This document shows positions 1 through 5,735 of a stretch of DNA of 7,697 nucleotides, piece after piece. The DNA lies in contig JAHECM010000109.1 in the NCBI GenBank assembly GCA_024641725.1, positions 1 through 7,697 of the forward strand, given 5' to 3'. The position numbers and the translations under genes were made by a program. The notes beneath the pieces are model-generated. The model was not told where the DNA came from. It saw nothing but the letters and a program-made list of their open reading frames with translations, and ran no database searches. Source of the DNA: Limnohabitans sp. (lineage in GTDB: Bacteria > Pseudomonadota > Gammaproteobacteria > Burkholderiales > Burkholderiaceae_C). Every line of letters starts with the position of its first letter. Within the stretch, counting starts at the first letter, position 1.

Positions 1-1
1 G

Positions 2-337
2 GTGGTGTGGTTTGACTTTCGCACCCTGTGCGGTGGCCCGCGCTCGCAAAACGATTACCTGGAAATCGCCACCCAGTTCCATTCTTTGCTCTTGTCGGAC
101 GTGCCCCTCATGCCCGTCAAGCTGGCCTCGGAGGCGCGTCGTTTCACCTGGTTGGTGGACGTGCTGTACGACCGCCGTGTCAAATTGGTCCTCTCTGCCG
201 AAGTGCCCCCTGAACAGCTGTACACCGAAGGCCCCCTGGCCCACGAGTTTCCGCGCACCGTCTCTCGCCTCAATGAGATGCAGTCTGCCGAGTTCCTGGC
301 GCTGGAACACCGCACCGTGGACACGCACCTGACATGA
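2..337 (+). CDS. zapE: ZapE (AFG1-like AAA+ ATPase), C-terminal part, cut by window start
   Basis: This is the last 111 residues of a ZapE/AFG1-family P-loop ATPase, which in E. coli acts at the division ring as a ZTP-/stress-linked cell division protein. The GTG at position 2 is only the first complete codon in the window, not a start. The family is recognised from the C-terminal blocks GPRSQNDYLEIA, DVPLM, ARRFTWLVDVLYDRRVKLVLS and FPRTVSRLNEMQS, which match the end of E. coli ZapE closely from memory. Walker A and B lie upstream, outside the window, so ATPase competence cannot be judged. The stop TGA (335-337) overlaps the ATG of the next gene (334-336) as ATGA, so the two are probably translationally coupled. 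Identification is confident; the role in division is carried over from the family. Confidence 0.93.
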   Translation: MVWFDFRTLCGGPRSQNDYLEIATQFHSLLLSDVPLMPVKLASEARRFTWLVDVLYDRRVKLVLSAEVPPEQLYTEGPLAHEFPRTVSRLNEMQSAEFLALEHRTVDTHLT

Positions 338-690
338 AACATCCAGGCCTTTGGCTGGCCTTTGCCTGCACCTGCCTGGCGGCGTCGGCCCTGGCCCAAG
401 CGCAGGACCAAAGCGGTGTGCCAGAAGCCCTGCGCGCGCAGCGCGACGTTTTGTCGCAAGCGCGCCAGCGCATCACGCTCGCGCACGAGCACTTGGCCAA
501 AGCCTGCTGGCAAAAATTTGCCGTCAACGATTGCTTGGCCGACGTGCGACGCAGCCAACGCGGGCAGTTGGATCCGATCCACCACCAAGAGCTCATGCTC
601 AACGCCCAAGAGCGCGCTTGGCGCATGCAGCAGCGTGACTTGCGTTTGCAAAACAAGGCGCAAGACGCCGGAGGTTCTGATGGCCGCTGA
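334..690 (+). CDS. Small exported (periplasmic) protein with a conserved-looking cysteine pair, unknown function
   Basis: A 118-residue protein of unknown function. Residues 1-23 look like a Sec signal peptide: Lys at 2, a hydrophobic Leu/Ala/Cys core, and an Ala-Gln-Ala cleavage-like end. The core contains Cys12 and Cys14, but the residues before them do not form a good lipobox, so a soluble periplasmic protein is more likely than a lipoprotein. The mature part is about 95 residues, mostly helical and charged. It has two cysteines, C58 and C67, in CWQKFAVNDCLADVRRSQR, which could form a disulfide closing a short helix turn. I recall similar uncharacterised proteins in Burkholderiales but cannot name a family. 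The start ATG lies in the zapE stop (ATGA). There is only a weak GGA 12 bases upstream, so coupling to zapE probably drives initiation. The 3' end overlaps the next gene by 11 bases. Confidence 0.82.
   Translation: MKHPGLWLAFACTCLAASALAQAQDQSGVPEALRAQRDVLSQARQRITLAHEHLAKACWQKFAVNDCLADVRRSQRGQLDPIHHQELMLNAQERAWRMQQRDLRLQNKAQDAGGSDGR
670..674 (+). promoter_or_regulatory. Shine-Dalgarno GGAGG for the YdcH-like gene
   Basis: GGAGG lies 5 bases before the ATG at 680, inside the 3' end of the preceding cistron. It is the strongest ribosome binding site in the four-gene chain and fixes this start against longer readings of the same open frame. Confidence 0.75.
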
Positions 691-898
691 GTTTGAAACC
701 GACTTGCGCTCGCCCGCCCGGCAACTGATTGAGCTGCAAATCGAGCACGCCGATTTGGACGCCTTGATCGACCAAGCCACAGAGCGCGCTGAACCCATGG
801 ACGAGTTGCGTCTGCGACGCTTCAAAAAACGCCGCTTGGCCCTGCGCGACCAAATTGCCCGGCTACAGATTCGGATGCTGCCCAAGGAACCCGCTTGA
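680..898 (+). CDS. YdcH-like DUF465 family small coiled-coil protein
   Basis: A 72-residue protein of the YdcH/DUF465 type, which usually runs to about 70-75 residues. The typical pattern is visible: an N-terminal helix with IEHADLDALID, a short linker, then DELRLRRFKKRRLALRDQIARLQ, a strongly charged second helix that would form a helical hairpin or coiled coil. No enzymatic motif is present and no molecular function is established for the family to my knowledge. The ATG at 680 is chosen because GGAGG (670-674) sits 5 bases upstream; the frame stays open further upstream, but there it only shadows the preceding gene. The gene overlaps the exported-protein gene by 11 bases at its start. Its TGA (896-898) overlaps the TTG start of the helicase gene, so it sits within a coupled four-gene chain. 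Confidence 0.88.
   Translation: MAAEFETDLRSPARQLIELQIEHADLDALIDQATERAEPMDELRLRRFKKRRLALRDQIARLQIRMLPKEPA
884..888 (+). promoter_or_regulatory. Shine-Dalgarno AAGGA supporting the TTG start of the helicase gene
   Basis: AAGGA ends 6 bases before TTG at 895. Together with the TTGA stop/start overlap it favours the rare TTG start over the in-frame GTG at 916, which has no comparable site. Confidence 0.55.
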
Positions 899-2985
899 CC
901 CAGCTGGCCGATGCGGTGGGTGACACCCTGTCCTCTGCCGGGACACTGGCCCAGAACGTCCCCGGCTTTCAGCCCCGGCAAGGCCAAACCGAGATGGCCA
1001 TGGCCGTGGTCGAAACCATCGAGGAGGGCGGTGTCCTGGTTGTGGAGGCCGGGACGGGCGTGGGCAAAACCTATGCCTACTTGGTGCCGGTGCTGCTCAG
1101 CGGCCAGCGCGCTTTGGTCTCCACGGCCACCAAAGCCTTGCAAGACCAGTTGTTTGCCCGGGACATTCCGCGATTGGCCGAGGTGCTGAATGTGCCGGTT
1201 CGCGTCGCTTTGCTCAAAGGCCGTTCCAGTTATTTGTGCTTGCACCGGATGGAGCAGGCGCGGCACAGCCCGCAGGCAGCACAGGCGGCCTACCAAAGGG
1301 CTTTGTCCAAGGTCGAAACGTGGTCGCAAACCACCCGCACGGGTGACATGGCCGAGCTGCCGGGCCTGGACGACAGTTCGGCCCTGTGGCCGCTGGTCAC
1401 CTCCACGCGTGACAACTGCCTGGGCTCCACTTGCCCGCGTTACCGGGCTTGCCACGTCAACTTGGCGCGCAAAGAGGCGATGGCCGCTGACGTGGTGGTC
1501 ATCAACCACCATTTGTTTTTTGCCGACTTGGCGGTGCGCGAGTCGGGCGTGGCCGAGTTGCTGCCGACCGTGCGCATCACGGTGTTTGACGAAGCCCATC
1601 AGCTCAATGAAATCGGGGTGAATTTTTTAGGGCAGGAGCTGTCGACCGTGCAATTGCTGGAACTCTCTCGCGATGTGCTGGGCACGGGGCTGCAACTGGC
1701 GCGCGGTCTGGTGGACTGGCACGCGCAGTCGGCGGCGCTCGAAAAAGCCACCCGTGACTGGCGACTGGCCGCTGGGCAGCACAAAGGCTCGGTGCGTCTG
1801 CGTTGGCTCGATGGAGCCCCCCAAGGCTTGGAGCCTCTGGCGTGGACCCAAGCGCTGGACCACTTGCACGCCACGCTGGTGTCGCTGGGCGATGCTCTGG
1901 GCTTGGTGGCCGAGTTGGCACCCGATTTTCAGCGTTTGCTCGAGCGTGCGCAGGCCCAGGCAAAGCGGGCCCAGGGTTTCATGCAAGCCCCAGACGCCGA
2001 TGCTGTGCGATGGGCCGAGGTCAGCGCCCATTTGCGGCTGGTGGAGTCGCCGCTGGACATCGCGGCCACCTTCAGTCAGCTGACGGCGGCGGCCCCAAGC
2101 GGCGCGGTTTCAACGGTTGAACCCTTGGCAAGCGATGCCAGCGCGGCCCACGAAGACAGAGACAACCTCCTGCCTACCCTCACGACGGTGAAAAAGGCCT
2201 GGATTTTCACCTCGGCCACGCTGGGCGCGGACGAGCGCTTGAACTGGTTCACCCAACCGTGCGGTCTGACAGCAGCCCGCACCATGCGTGTGGGCAGCCC
2301 GTTTGACTATGGGCAGCAAGCGGGTTTGTACGTGCCCGAACATTTGCCCCGGCCTGCCGACCCCTCGCACGCTCGGCAGTTGGCCGAGCTGGTGTTTCAG
2401 GCGGTTCAGGTCTTGGGGGGCCGCACCTTGGTGCTGACCACCACCCTGAACGCCATGCGCAGCATTGGCGACTTCTTGCAGTCGCGGCTGGATGCGGGCT
2501 CGGGGGTCGAGGTGCTGGTGCAAGGCCAAAGCCCCAAACGCAAGCTGATGGAGCGTTTTCGAGAGGGACAAAACCACGGTGGGCCAGGCTGCGTGCTGGT
2601 GGCGTCTGCCTCGTTTTGGGAGGGTTTTGACGTGCCCGGCGATGCTTTGCAGCTGGTGGTGATTGATAAGTTGCCTTTTCCACCACCGGACGACCCCTTG
2701 TTTGAAGCCCGCAGCCAGCGGCTCACGCGTGAAGGGCGCAGTGCTTTTGCGCACCATGCTTTGCCCGAGGCGGCTGTGGCACTGCAACAAGGGGCAGGGC
2801 GCTTGATCCGCAGCGAAACCGACAGGGGTATTTTGGTGGTGGGCGACACGCGCCTGACGGGCATGCCTTACGGGCGGCGCTTGCTGGCGGCACTGCCCCC
2901 GATGCGCAGGCTCAGTGGGCCGGCCGAATTTACCTCGAAGTTGGCTGAGCTGGTGTCAGGCTCACCAGAGCTTCCACCAGCTTGA
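895..2985 (+). CDS. yoaA: ATP-dependent DNA helicase, DinG/YoaA (XPD-like, iron-sulfur) family
   Basis: A 696-residue superfamily 2 helicase that should unwind DNA 5'-3' in repair or replication restart. Visible motifs are Walker A EAGTGVGKT (51-59), motif Ia STATKALQDQLF (76-87), four cysteines for a 4Fe-4S cluster (C115, C175, C180, C186), the DEAH box (232-235), TSATL (439-443), FWEGFDVPG (574-582) and motif VI QGAGRLIRS (632-640). The stretch DNCLGSTCPRYRACH and the following NHHLFFADLAVRESG resemble E. coli YoaA, the HolC partner, more than DinG; automatic pipelines often call this gene dinG. It is about 60 residues longer than YoaA, partly from a Ser/Ala-rich segment at 397-425. The TTG start overlaps the upstream stop (TTGA) and has AAGGA at 884-888, 6 bases away; GTG at 916 is an alternative. 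The 3' end overlaps bamD by 24 bases. Confidence 0.93.
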   Translation: MTQLADAVGDTLSSAGTLAQNVPGFQPRQGQTEMAMAVVETIEEGGVLVVEAGTGVGKTYAYLVPVLLSGQRALVSTATKALQDQLFARDIPRLAEVLNVPVRVALLKGRSSYLCLHRMEQARHSPQAAQAAYQRALSKVETWSQTTRTGDMAELPGLDDSSALWPLVTSTRDNCLGSTCPRYRACHVNLARKEAMAADVVVINHHLFFADLAVRESGVAELLPTVRITVFDEAHQLNEIGVNFLGQELSTVQLLELSRDVLGTGLQLARGLVDWHAQSAALEKATRDWRLAAGQHKGSVRLRWLDGAPQGLEPLAWTQALDHLHATLVSLGDALGLVAELAPDFQRLLERAQAQAKRAQGFMQAPDADAVRWAEVSAHLRLVESPLDIAATFSQLTAAAPSGAVSTVEPLASDASAAHEDRDNLLPTLTTVKKAWIFTSATLGADERLNWFTQPCGLTAARTMRVGSPFDYGQQAGLYVPEHLPRPADPSHARQLAELVFQAVQVLGGRTLVLTTTLNAMRSIGDFLQSRLDAGSGVEVLVQGQSPKRKLMERFREGQNHGGPGCVLVASASFWEGFDVPGDALQLVVIDKLPFPPPDDPLFEARSQRLTREGRSAFAHHALPEAAVALQQGAGRLIRSETDRGILVVGDTRLTGMPYGRRLLAALPPMRRLSGPAEFTSKLAELVSGSPELPPA

Positions 2986-3765
2986 TGGTTTTTGGATTGA
3001 CTTGCCTTGCAGGTAAGCCGATTGGGGGTAGTTCTTTTCGAGCACGCGCCGTGCATCGTCGCGCAAACTGCCCATGCCCATGGCGTCATACGAGGCGATC
3101 AAAATCGCCAAGGCGTCCTCAACTGCGGGCACGCCTTGGTAGTCGGTGATGGCTTGTTGGGCGCGGTTGATGGCGGCGACATGGGCCCCTTTTTTGGCGT
3201 AGTAGCGGGCCACATGCACCTCGTAAGTGGCCAATGAGTTGACGATGTAGGTCATGCGCTGGAGCGCATCGGGGGTGTACTTGGATTCTGGAAATCGTGT
3301 GCTCAGATCGCGAAAGGATTCAAACGATTCTTTGGCTGCTTTTTGGTCACGCTCCGACAAGTCTTGCTGGGTGATGAAAGAAAACAGCCCCAGGTTGTCG
3401 TTGAAGTTGACCAAACCCTTGAGGTAGATCGCGTAGTCCAGCGCCGGGCTGCTGGGGTGCAAACGGATGAACCGGTCCAAGGTGGCCTGGGCCTGCACCT
3501 TGTCGCCCGTGCGGTATTGGGCGTAGGCTTTTTCAATTTGGGCTTGTTGCGCCAGCACCGTGCCGGCGGCACGTCCTTCGAGTTTGTCGAACAGGCCAAT
3601 CGCCTTGTCCCATGCGCCGGCGTTGACTTCGTCTCGGGCTTCGGCGTAAATGCGCTCGGTGCTCCAACCGGCTGTCACATCCTTGGGGGTGCTTGAGCAG
3701 CCGCTCAGGCCCACAGCCGACAGCAGCAAGCTGGCAAGAACCACCGATAATCTGAAACGCTGCAT
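2962..3765 (-). CDS. bamD: BamD, outer-membrane assembly lipoprotein
   Basis: A 267-residue lipoprotein of the BAM complex (formerly YfiO/ComL). It is a TPR protein anchored to the inner face of the outer membrane that helps BamA insert beta-barrel proteins. Residues 1-22 form a lipoprotein signal peptide ending in lipobox L20-S21-G22-C23. Ser after the Cys fits outer-membrane sorting. TPR-type helices follow (residues about 35-245), including YAEARDEVNAGAWDKAIGLFDKLE, RFIRLHPSSPALDYAIYLKG and ESFRDLSTRFPESKYTPDA, which are typical BamD blocks. The start at 3765 is chosen because AGGA lies 8 bases upstream; the ATG at 3774 would put AGG directly against the start codon. The divergent pairing with rluD also occurs in E. 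coli. Its last 24 bases overlap the helicase gene on the other strand, an unusual arrangement for an essential gene. Confidence 0.96.
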   Translation of the reverse strand: MQRFRLSVVLASLLLSAVGLSGCSSTPKDVTAGWSTERIYAEARDEVNAGAWDKAIGLFDKLEGRAAGTVLAQQAQIEKAYAQYRTGDKVQAQATLDRFIRLHPSSPALDYAIYLKGLVNFNDNLGLFSFITQQDLSERDQKAAKESFESFRDLSTRFPESKYTPDALQRMTYIVNSLATYEVHVARYYAKKGAHVAAINRAQQAITDYQGVPAVEDALAILIASYDAMGMGSLRDDARRVLEKNYPQSAYLQGKSIQKPSSWWKLW

Positions 3766-3795
3766 GTCCGACATCCTAAAATTTTTTACGCGATT

Positions 3796-4815
3796 TTGAT
3801 TATATCGACCCCCCCCGAAGCGCCAGAGATCGATTCCCCTGAACTCGAAGGGCTGACCCTTGGCACCGATGCCGACACTGTGGAGGTGCGCGACAGCCGT
3901 GTCCCTGTGGCCCTGCAAGGCTGGCGGCTGGACCGCGCGCTGGCGCACTTGGTGCCCGAGTTCTCGCGCAACTACCTCCAGCAACTGATCGAGCAGGGCG
4001 ACGTCTTGCTGGACGGAAAACCGGTTGCCAAAGCCTCTCAGAAGGTCAAGTTTGGCCACCTGATCACGGTCACTTTGCGGGCCACGCCGCAGTCCCAGGC
4101 CTTTGTGCCGGAGGCCATGCCCATCGATGTGGTGTACGAAGACGCCCACTTGCGGGTGATCAACAAACCCTTCGGCTTGGTGGTTCACCCTGCACCCGGC
4201 AATTGGCGCGGCACCTTGCTCAACGGCTTGCTGGCACTGGACCCCTTGGCCGCCCAGGTCCCCAGGGCGGGCATCGTGCACCGGCTGGACAAGGACACGA
4301 GCGGGCTCATGGTGGTGGCCCGCACCCGCCAAGCCATGGACGCTTTGGTGGACATGATCGCTGCGCGTGAGGTCAGTCGCCAGTACCTGGCCATCGCCCA
4401 CGGGCAGTGGCGCAGGGAGCCGGTGCACACCATTGAGGCCGCCATTGGCCGCGATCCCACCAACCGCTTGCGCATGGCGGTGGTCAATCTGGCGCACCAA
4501 GCGGGTAAAACGGCGGCCACCACCGTGGAGCTGTTGGGTCAGTCGGCTGCAGGGTGCTTGGTGCAATGCACCTTGCACACTGGGCGCACGCACCAGATCC
4601 GGGTGCACATGGCGCACCTCGGGCATGCCTTGTTGGCCGACAGCGTGTATGGCGGCGCTGCGGGCGCTGGCATGAGCCGACAAGCACTGCATGCTTGGAA
4701 TTTGGCCTTTGCCCACCCCATCACCGGGCAAGCCATCGACCTGCGCTCGCCCTTGCCCCAGGACATGGCGGATGCCCTTCAGGCTTGGGGCCTCAGCTAC
4801 AATCCACCCTCCTGA
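3796..4815 (+). CDS. rluD: RluD, 23S rRNA pseudouridine(1911/1915/1917) synthase
   Basis: A 339-residue pseudouridine synthase of the RsuA/RluA superfamily, RluD type, which isomerises uridines in helix 69 of 23S rRNA at the subunit interface. Order: a variable acidic N-terminus (1-40); an S4 RNA-binding domain (about 42-95) with GWRLDRALAHLVPEFSR; then the catalytic domain with INKPFGLVVHPAPGN, GIVHRLDKDTSGL (catalytic Asp D165), a block around R224-R226, and HTGRTHQIRVHMAHLGHALL near the C-terminus. The start is uncertain. TTG at 3796 is the first plausible start after the in-frame stop at 3748, but it has no Shine-Dalgarno. GTG codons at 3880 and 3886 would only remove the variable N-terminus. 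It is divergent from bamD. PgeF, which follows rluD in E. coli and in several Burkholderiales, is absent here. Confidence 0.93.
   Translation: MIISTPPEAPEIDSPELEGLTLGTDADTVEVRDSRVPVALQGWRLDRALAHLVPEFSRNYLQQLIEQGDVLLDGKPVAKASQKVKFGHLITVTLRATPQSQAFVPEAMPIDVVYEDAHLRVINKPFGLVVHPAPGNWRGTLLNGLLALDPLAAQVPRAGIVHRLDKDTSGLMVVARTRQAMDALVDMIAAREVSRQYLAIAHGQWRREPVHTIEAAIGRDPTNRLRMAVVNLAHQAGKTAATTVELLGQSAAGCLVQCTLHTGRTHQIRVHMAHLGHALLADSVYGGAAGAGMSRQALHAWNLAFAHPITGQAIDLRSPLPQDMADALQAWGLSYNPPS
3799..3804 (-). promoter_or_regulatory. Likely -10 box (TATAAT) of the bamD promoter
   Basis: The minus strand reads a perfect TATAAT here, which would place the transcription start near 3792 and give a leader of about 26 bases to the ATG at 3765. 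No good -35 hexamer is visible at 15-19 bases, and the spacer consists largely of a run of eight G. The box overlaps codons 2-3 of the assigned rluD reading frame. Confidence 0.55.
3809..3816. repeat. Homopolymer run of eight C (plus strand)
   Basis: Eight consecutive C form part of codons 5-7 of rluD as called from the TTG at 3796 (Thr-Pro-Pro). On the other strand they are the G-run in the spacer upstream of the bamD -10 box. Runs of this length can slip in replication and are also prone to sequencing error. Confidence 0.9.
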
Positions 4816-4931
4816 ATGCCTGCGGGCGACCGCGCCGGGCAGGCTCTTTGGGGCCAAGCCAAGCCCGCGTCCTCAGGGCTTCAAGCCAGCTCCAGTCCAG
4901 ATGACCCCCTGGCCCATCCCACAACCCCCCG

Positions 4932-4956
4932 CGCCCAGTTTGTCTGGGTGACTTTT
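4932..4956 (+). terminator. Candidate intrinsic terminator after rluD, in the scpB leader
   Basis: A 7-bp stem (CGCCCAG, 4932-4938, with CTGGGTG, 4944-4950; one G-T pair) closes a TTTGT loop and is followed by ACTTTTC. This fits a modest terminator for rluD. It ends only 17 bases before the scpB ATG, so if it acts, scpB would need a start of transcription very close by, and I see none. It may instead be a leader hairpin. The rest of the 4816-4973 gap holds no gene. Confidence 0.35.
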
Positions 4957-4963
4957 CGAAAAG
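4952..4963. other. Perfect 12-bp palindrome just upstream of scpB
   Basis: CTTTTCGAAAAG is self-complementary over 12 bases and lies 10 bases before the scpB start. Its right arm carries the only purine-rich stretch (GAAAAGA) near the start codon. It could be a protein-binding site or part of the hairpin/U-tract structure beside it. Confidence 0.5.
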
Positions 4964-4973
4964 ACCGACCTCC

Positions 4974-5735
4974 ATGAACACGGCGCAGGCCAAGCGTGTC
5001 CTAGAAACCGCCTTGTTGTGCACGGCGCAACCCTTGTCCTTGCGCGACATGCGCACGCTGTTTGACGACGCGCTGGGGGCGGACACGCTGCGCCAGATGC
5101 TCGCCGATTTGCAGCAAGACTGGGCCCAAGGTGGACTGGAGTTGGTGTCGGTGGCCAGTGGTTGGCGTTTTCAAAGTCGCCCTGAAATGCGCTACTTTTT
5201 GGACCGACTGCATCCAGAAAAGCCGCCCAAATACACCCGAGCCGTACTCGAAACCTTGGCCATCATTGCCTACCGTCAGCCCGTGACACGGGGCGACATG
5301 GAGGACATTCGTGGCGTCACCATCAACTCCCAAATCCTCAAGCAACTCGAAGACCGAGGCTGGGTGGAAGTGATCGGTCACCGCGAAACCGTGGGCCGTC
5401 CTGGCCTGTATGCAACGACCCGTCAGTTTTTGGACGACCTGGGCCTGAGCGCTTTGGACCAACTGCCCTTGCTGTCATCTGTTGACCAACCGGCATCGGC
5501 CTTGGCGGGTTTGGTGGATACCGAGCCGATGCAGCCTGCGCTGTCCTTGCAGGAAGCGCTGGCCCCCCTGGACAATGCGGCCACGCCAGCGCCCTCAGAA
5601 CCCGATTTGCTGACTGGACTGACCGATGCCGAGCCGCCCCAAGCGCTGGCCGAAGTCGATCCCTCGCCCCCACAAGACGCAGCACCCGCTGCCCCAATGC
5701 CTGTAGTGGGCGAAGAAGACGCTGATCACCCATGA
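4974..5735 (+). CDS. scpB: ScpB, segregation and condensation protein B
   Basis: A 253-residue ScpB, the winged-helix subunit that dimerises and binds the kleisin ScpA in the SMC-ScpAB condensin complex for chromosome compaction and segregation. The conserved core is residues 1-165: KRVLETALLC near the start, LELVSVASGWRFQSRPEM, then the diagnostic block KPPKYTRAVLETLAIIAYRQ and PVTRGDMEDIRGV, ending with GRPGLYATTRQFLDDLGL. Residues about 168-253 form an Ala/Pro/acidic tail without recognisable domain, probably disordered. scpA is not adjacent. The ATG at 4974 is the first in frame and begins the conserved N-terminus, but no good Shine-Dalgarno is present. The TGA overlaps the rluB ATG (ATGA), a scpB-rluB pairing common in bacteria, so the two are probably cotranscribed and coupled. 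Confidence 0.95.
   Translation: MNTAQAKRVLETALLCTAQPLSLRDMRTLFDDALGADTLRQMLADLQQDWAQGGLELVSVASGWRFQSRPEMRYFLDRLHPEKPPKYTRAVLETLAIIAYRQPVTRGDMEDIRGVTINSQILKQLEDRGWVEVIGHRETVGRPGLYATTRQFLDDLGLSALDQLPLLSSVDQPASALAGLVDTEPMQPALSLQEALAPLDNAATPAPSEPDLLTGLTDAEPPQALAEVDPSPPQDAAPAAPMPVVGEEDADHP

Noticed and set aside
55..1599. A 514-codon open frame on the minus strand opposite zapE, the two small genes and the helicase
   Set aside because: High-GC antisense shadow of four well-supported plus-strand genes. Its translation has no recognisable domain and is full of His/Arg/Gln runs typical of shadow frames.
2110..2790. A 226-codon minus-strand open frame inside the helicase gene
   Set aside because: It is a shadow of helicase motifs IV-VI; codon pattern and composition follow the plus-strand gene.
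2976..2993. ACCA/TGGT hairpin followed by five T at the helicase gene end
   Set aside because: The stem is only 4 bp and it overlaps both coding ends; too weak to call a terminator.
4818..4850. GCCTGC/GCAGGC inverted repeat just after rluD, followed by TCTTTG
   Set aside because: The 6-bp stem has a large mismatched interior and only three adjacent T. The hairpin at 4932-4956 is the better candidate.
3766..4857. The bamD reading frame stays open 364 codons upstream, opposite rluD
   Set aside because: The BamD signal peptide and lipobox begin at 3765, with AGGA spaced correctly. The upstream translation is low-complexity antisense of rluD.
5648..5735. Possible frameshift or foreign segment in the Ala/Pro-rich scpB tail
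   Set aside because: The frame runs cleanly into the rluB ATGA junction, and Ala/Pro acidic tails are common in ScpB of this group; composition matches the surrounding genes.
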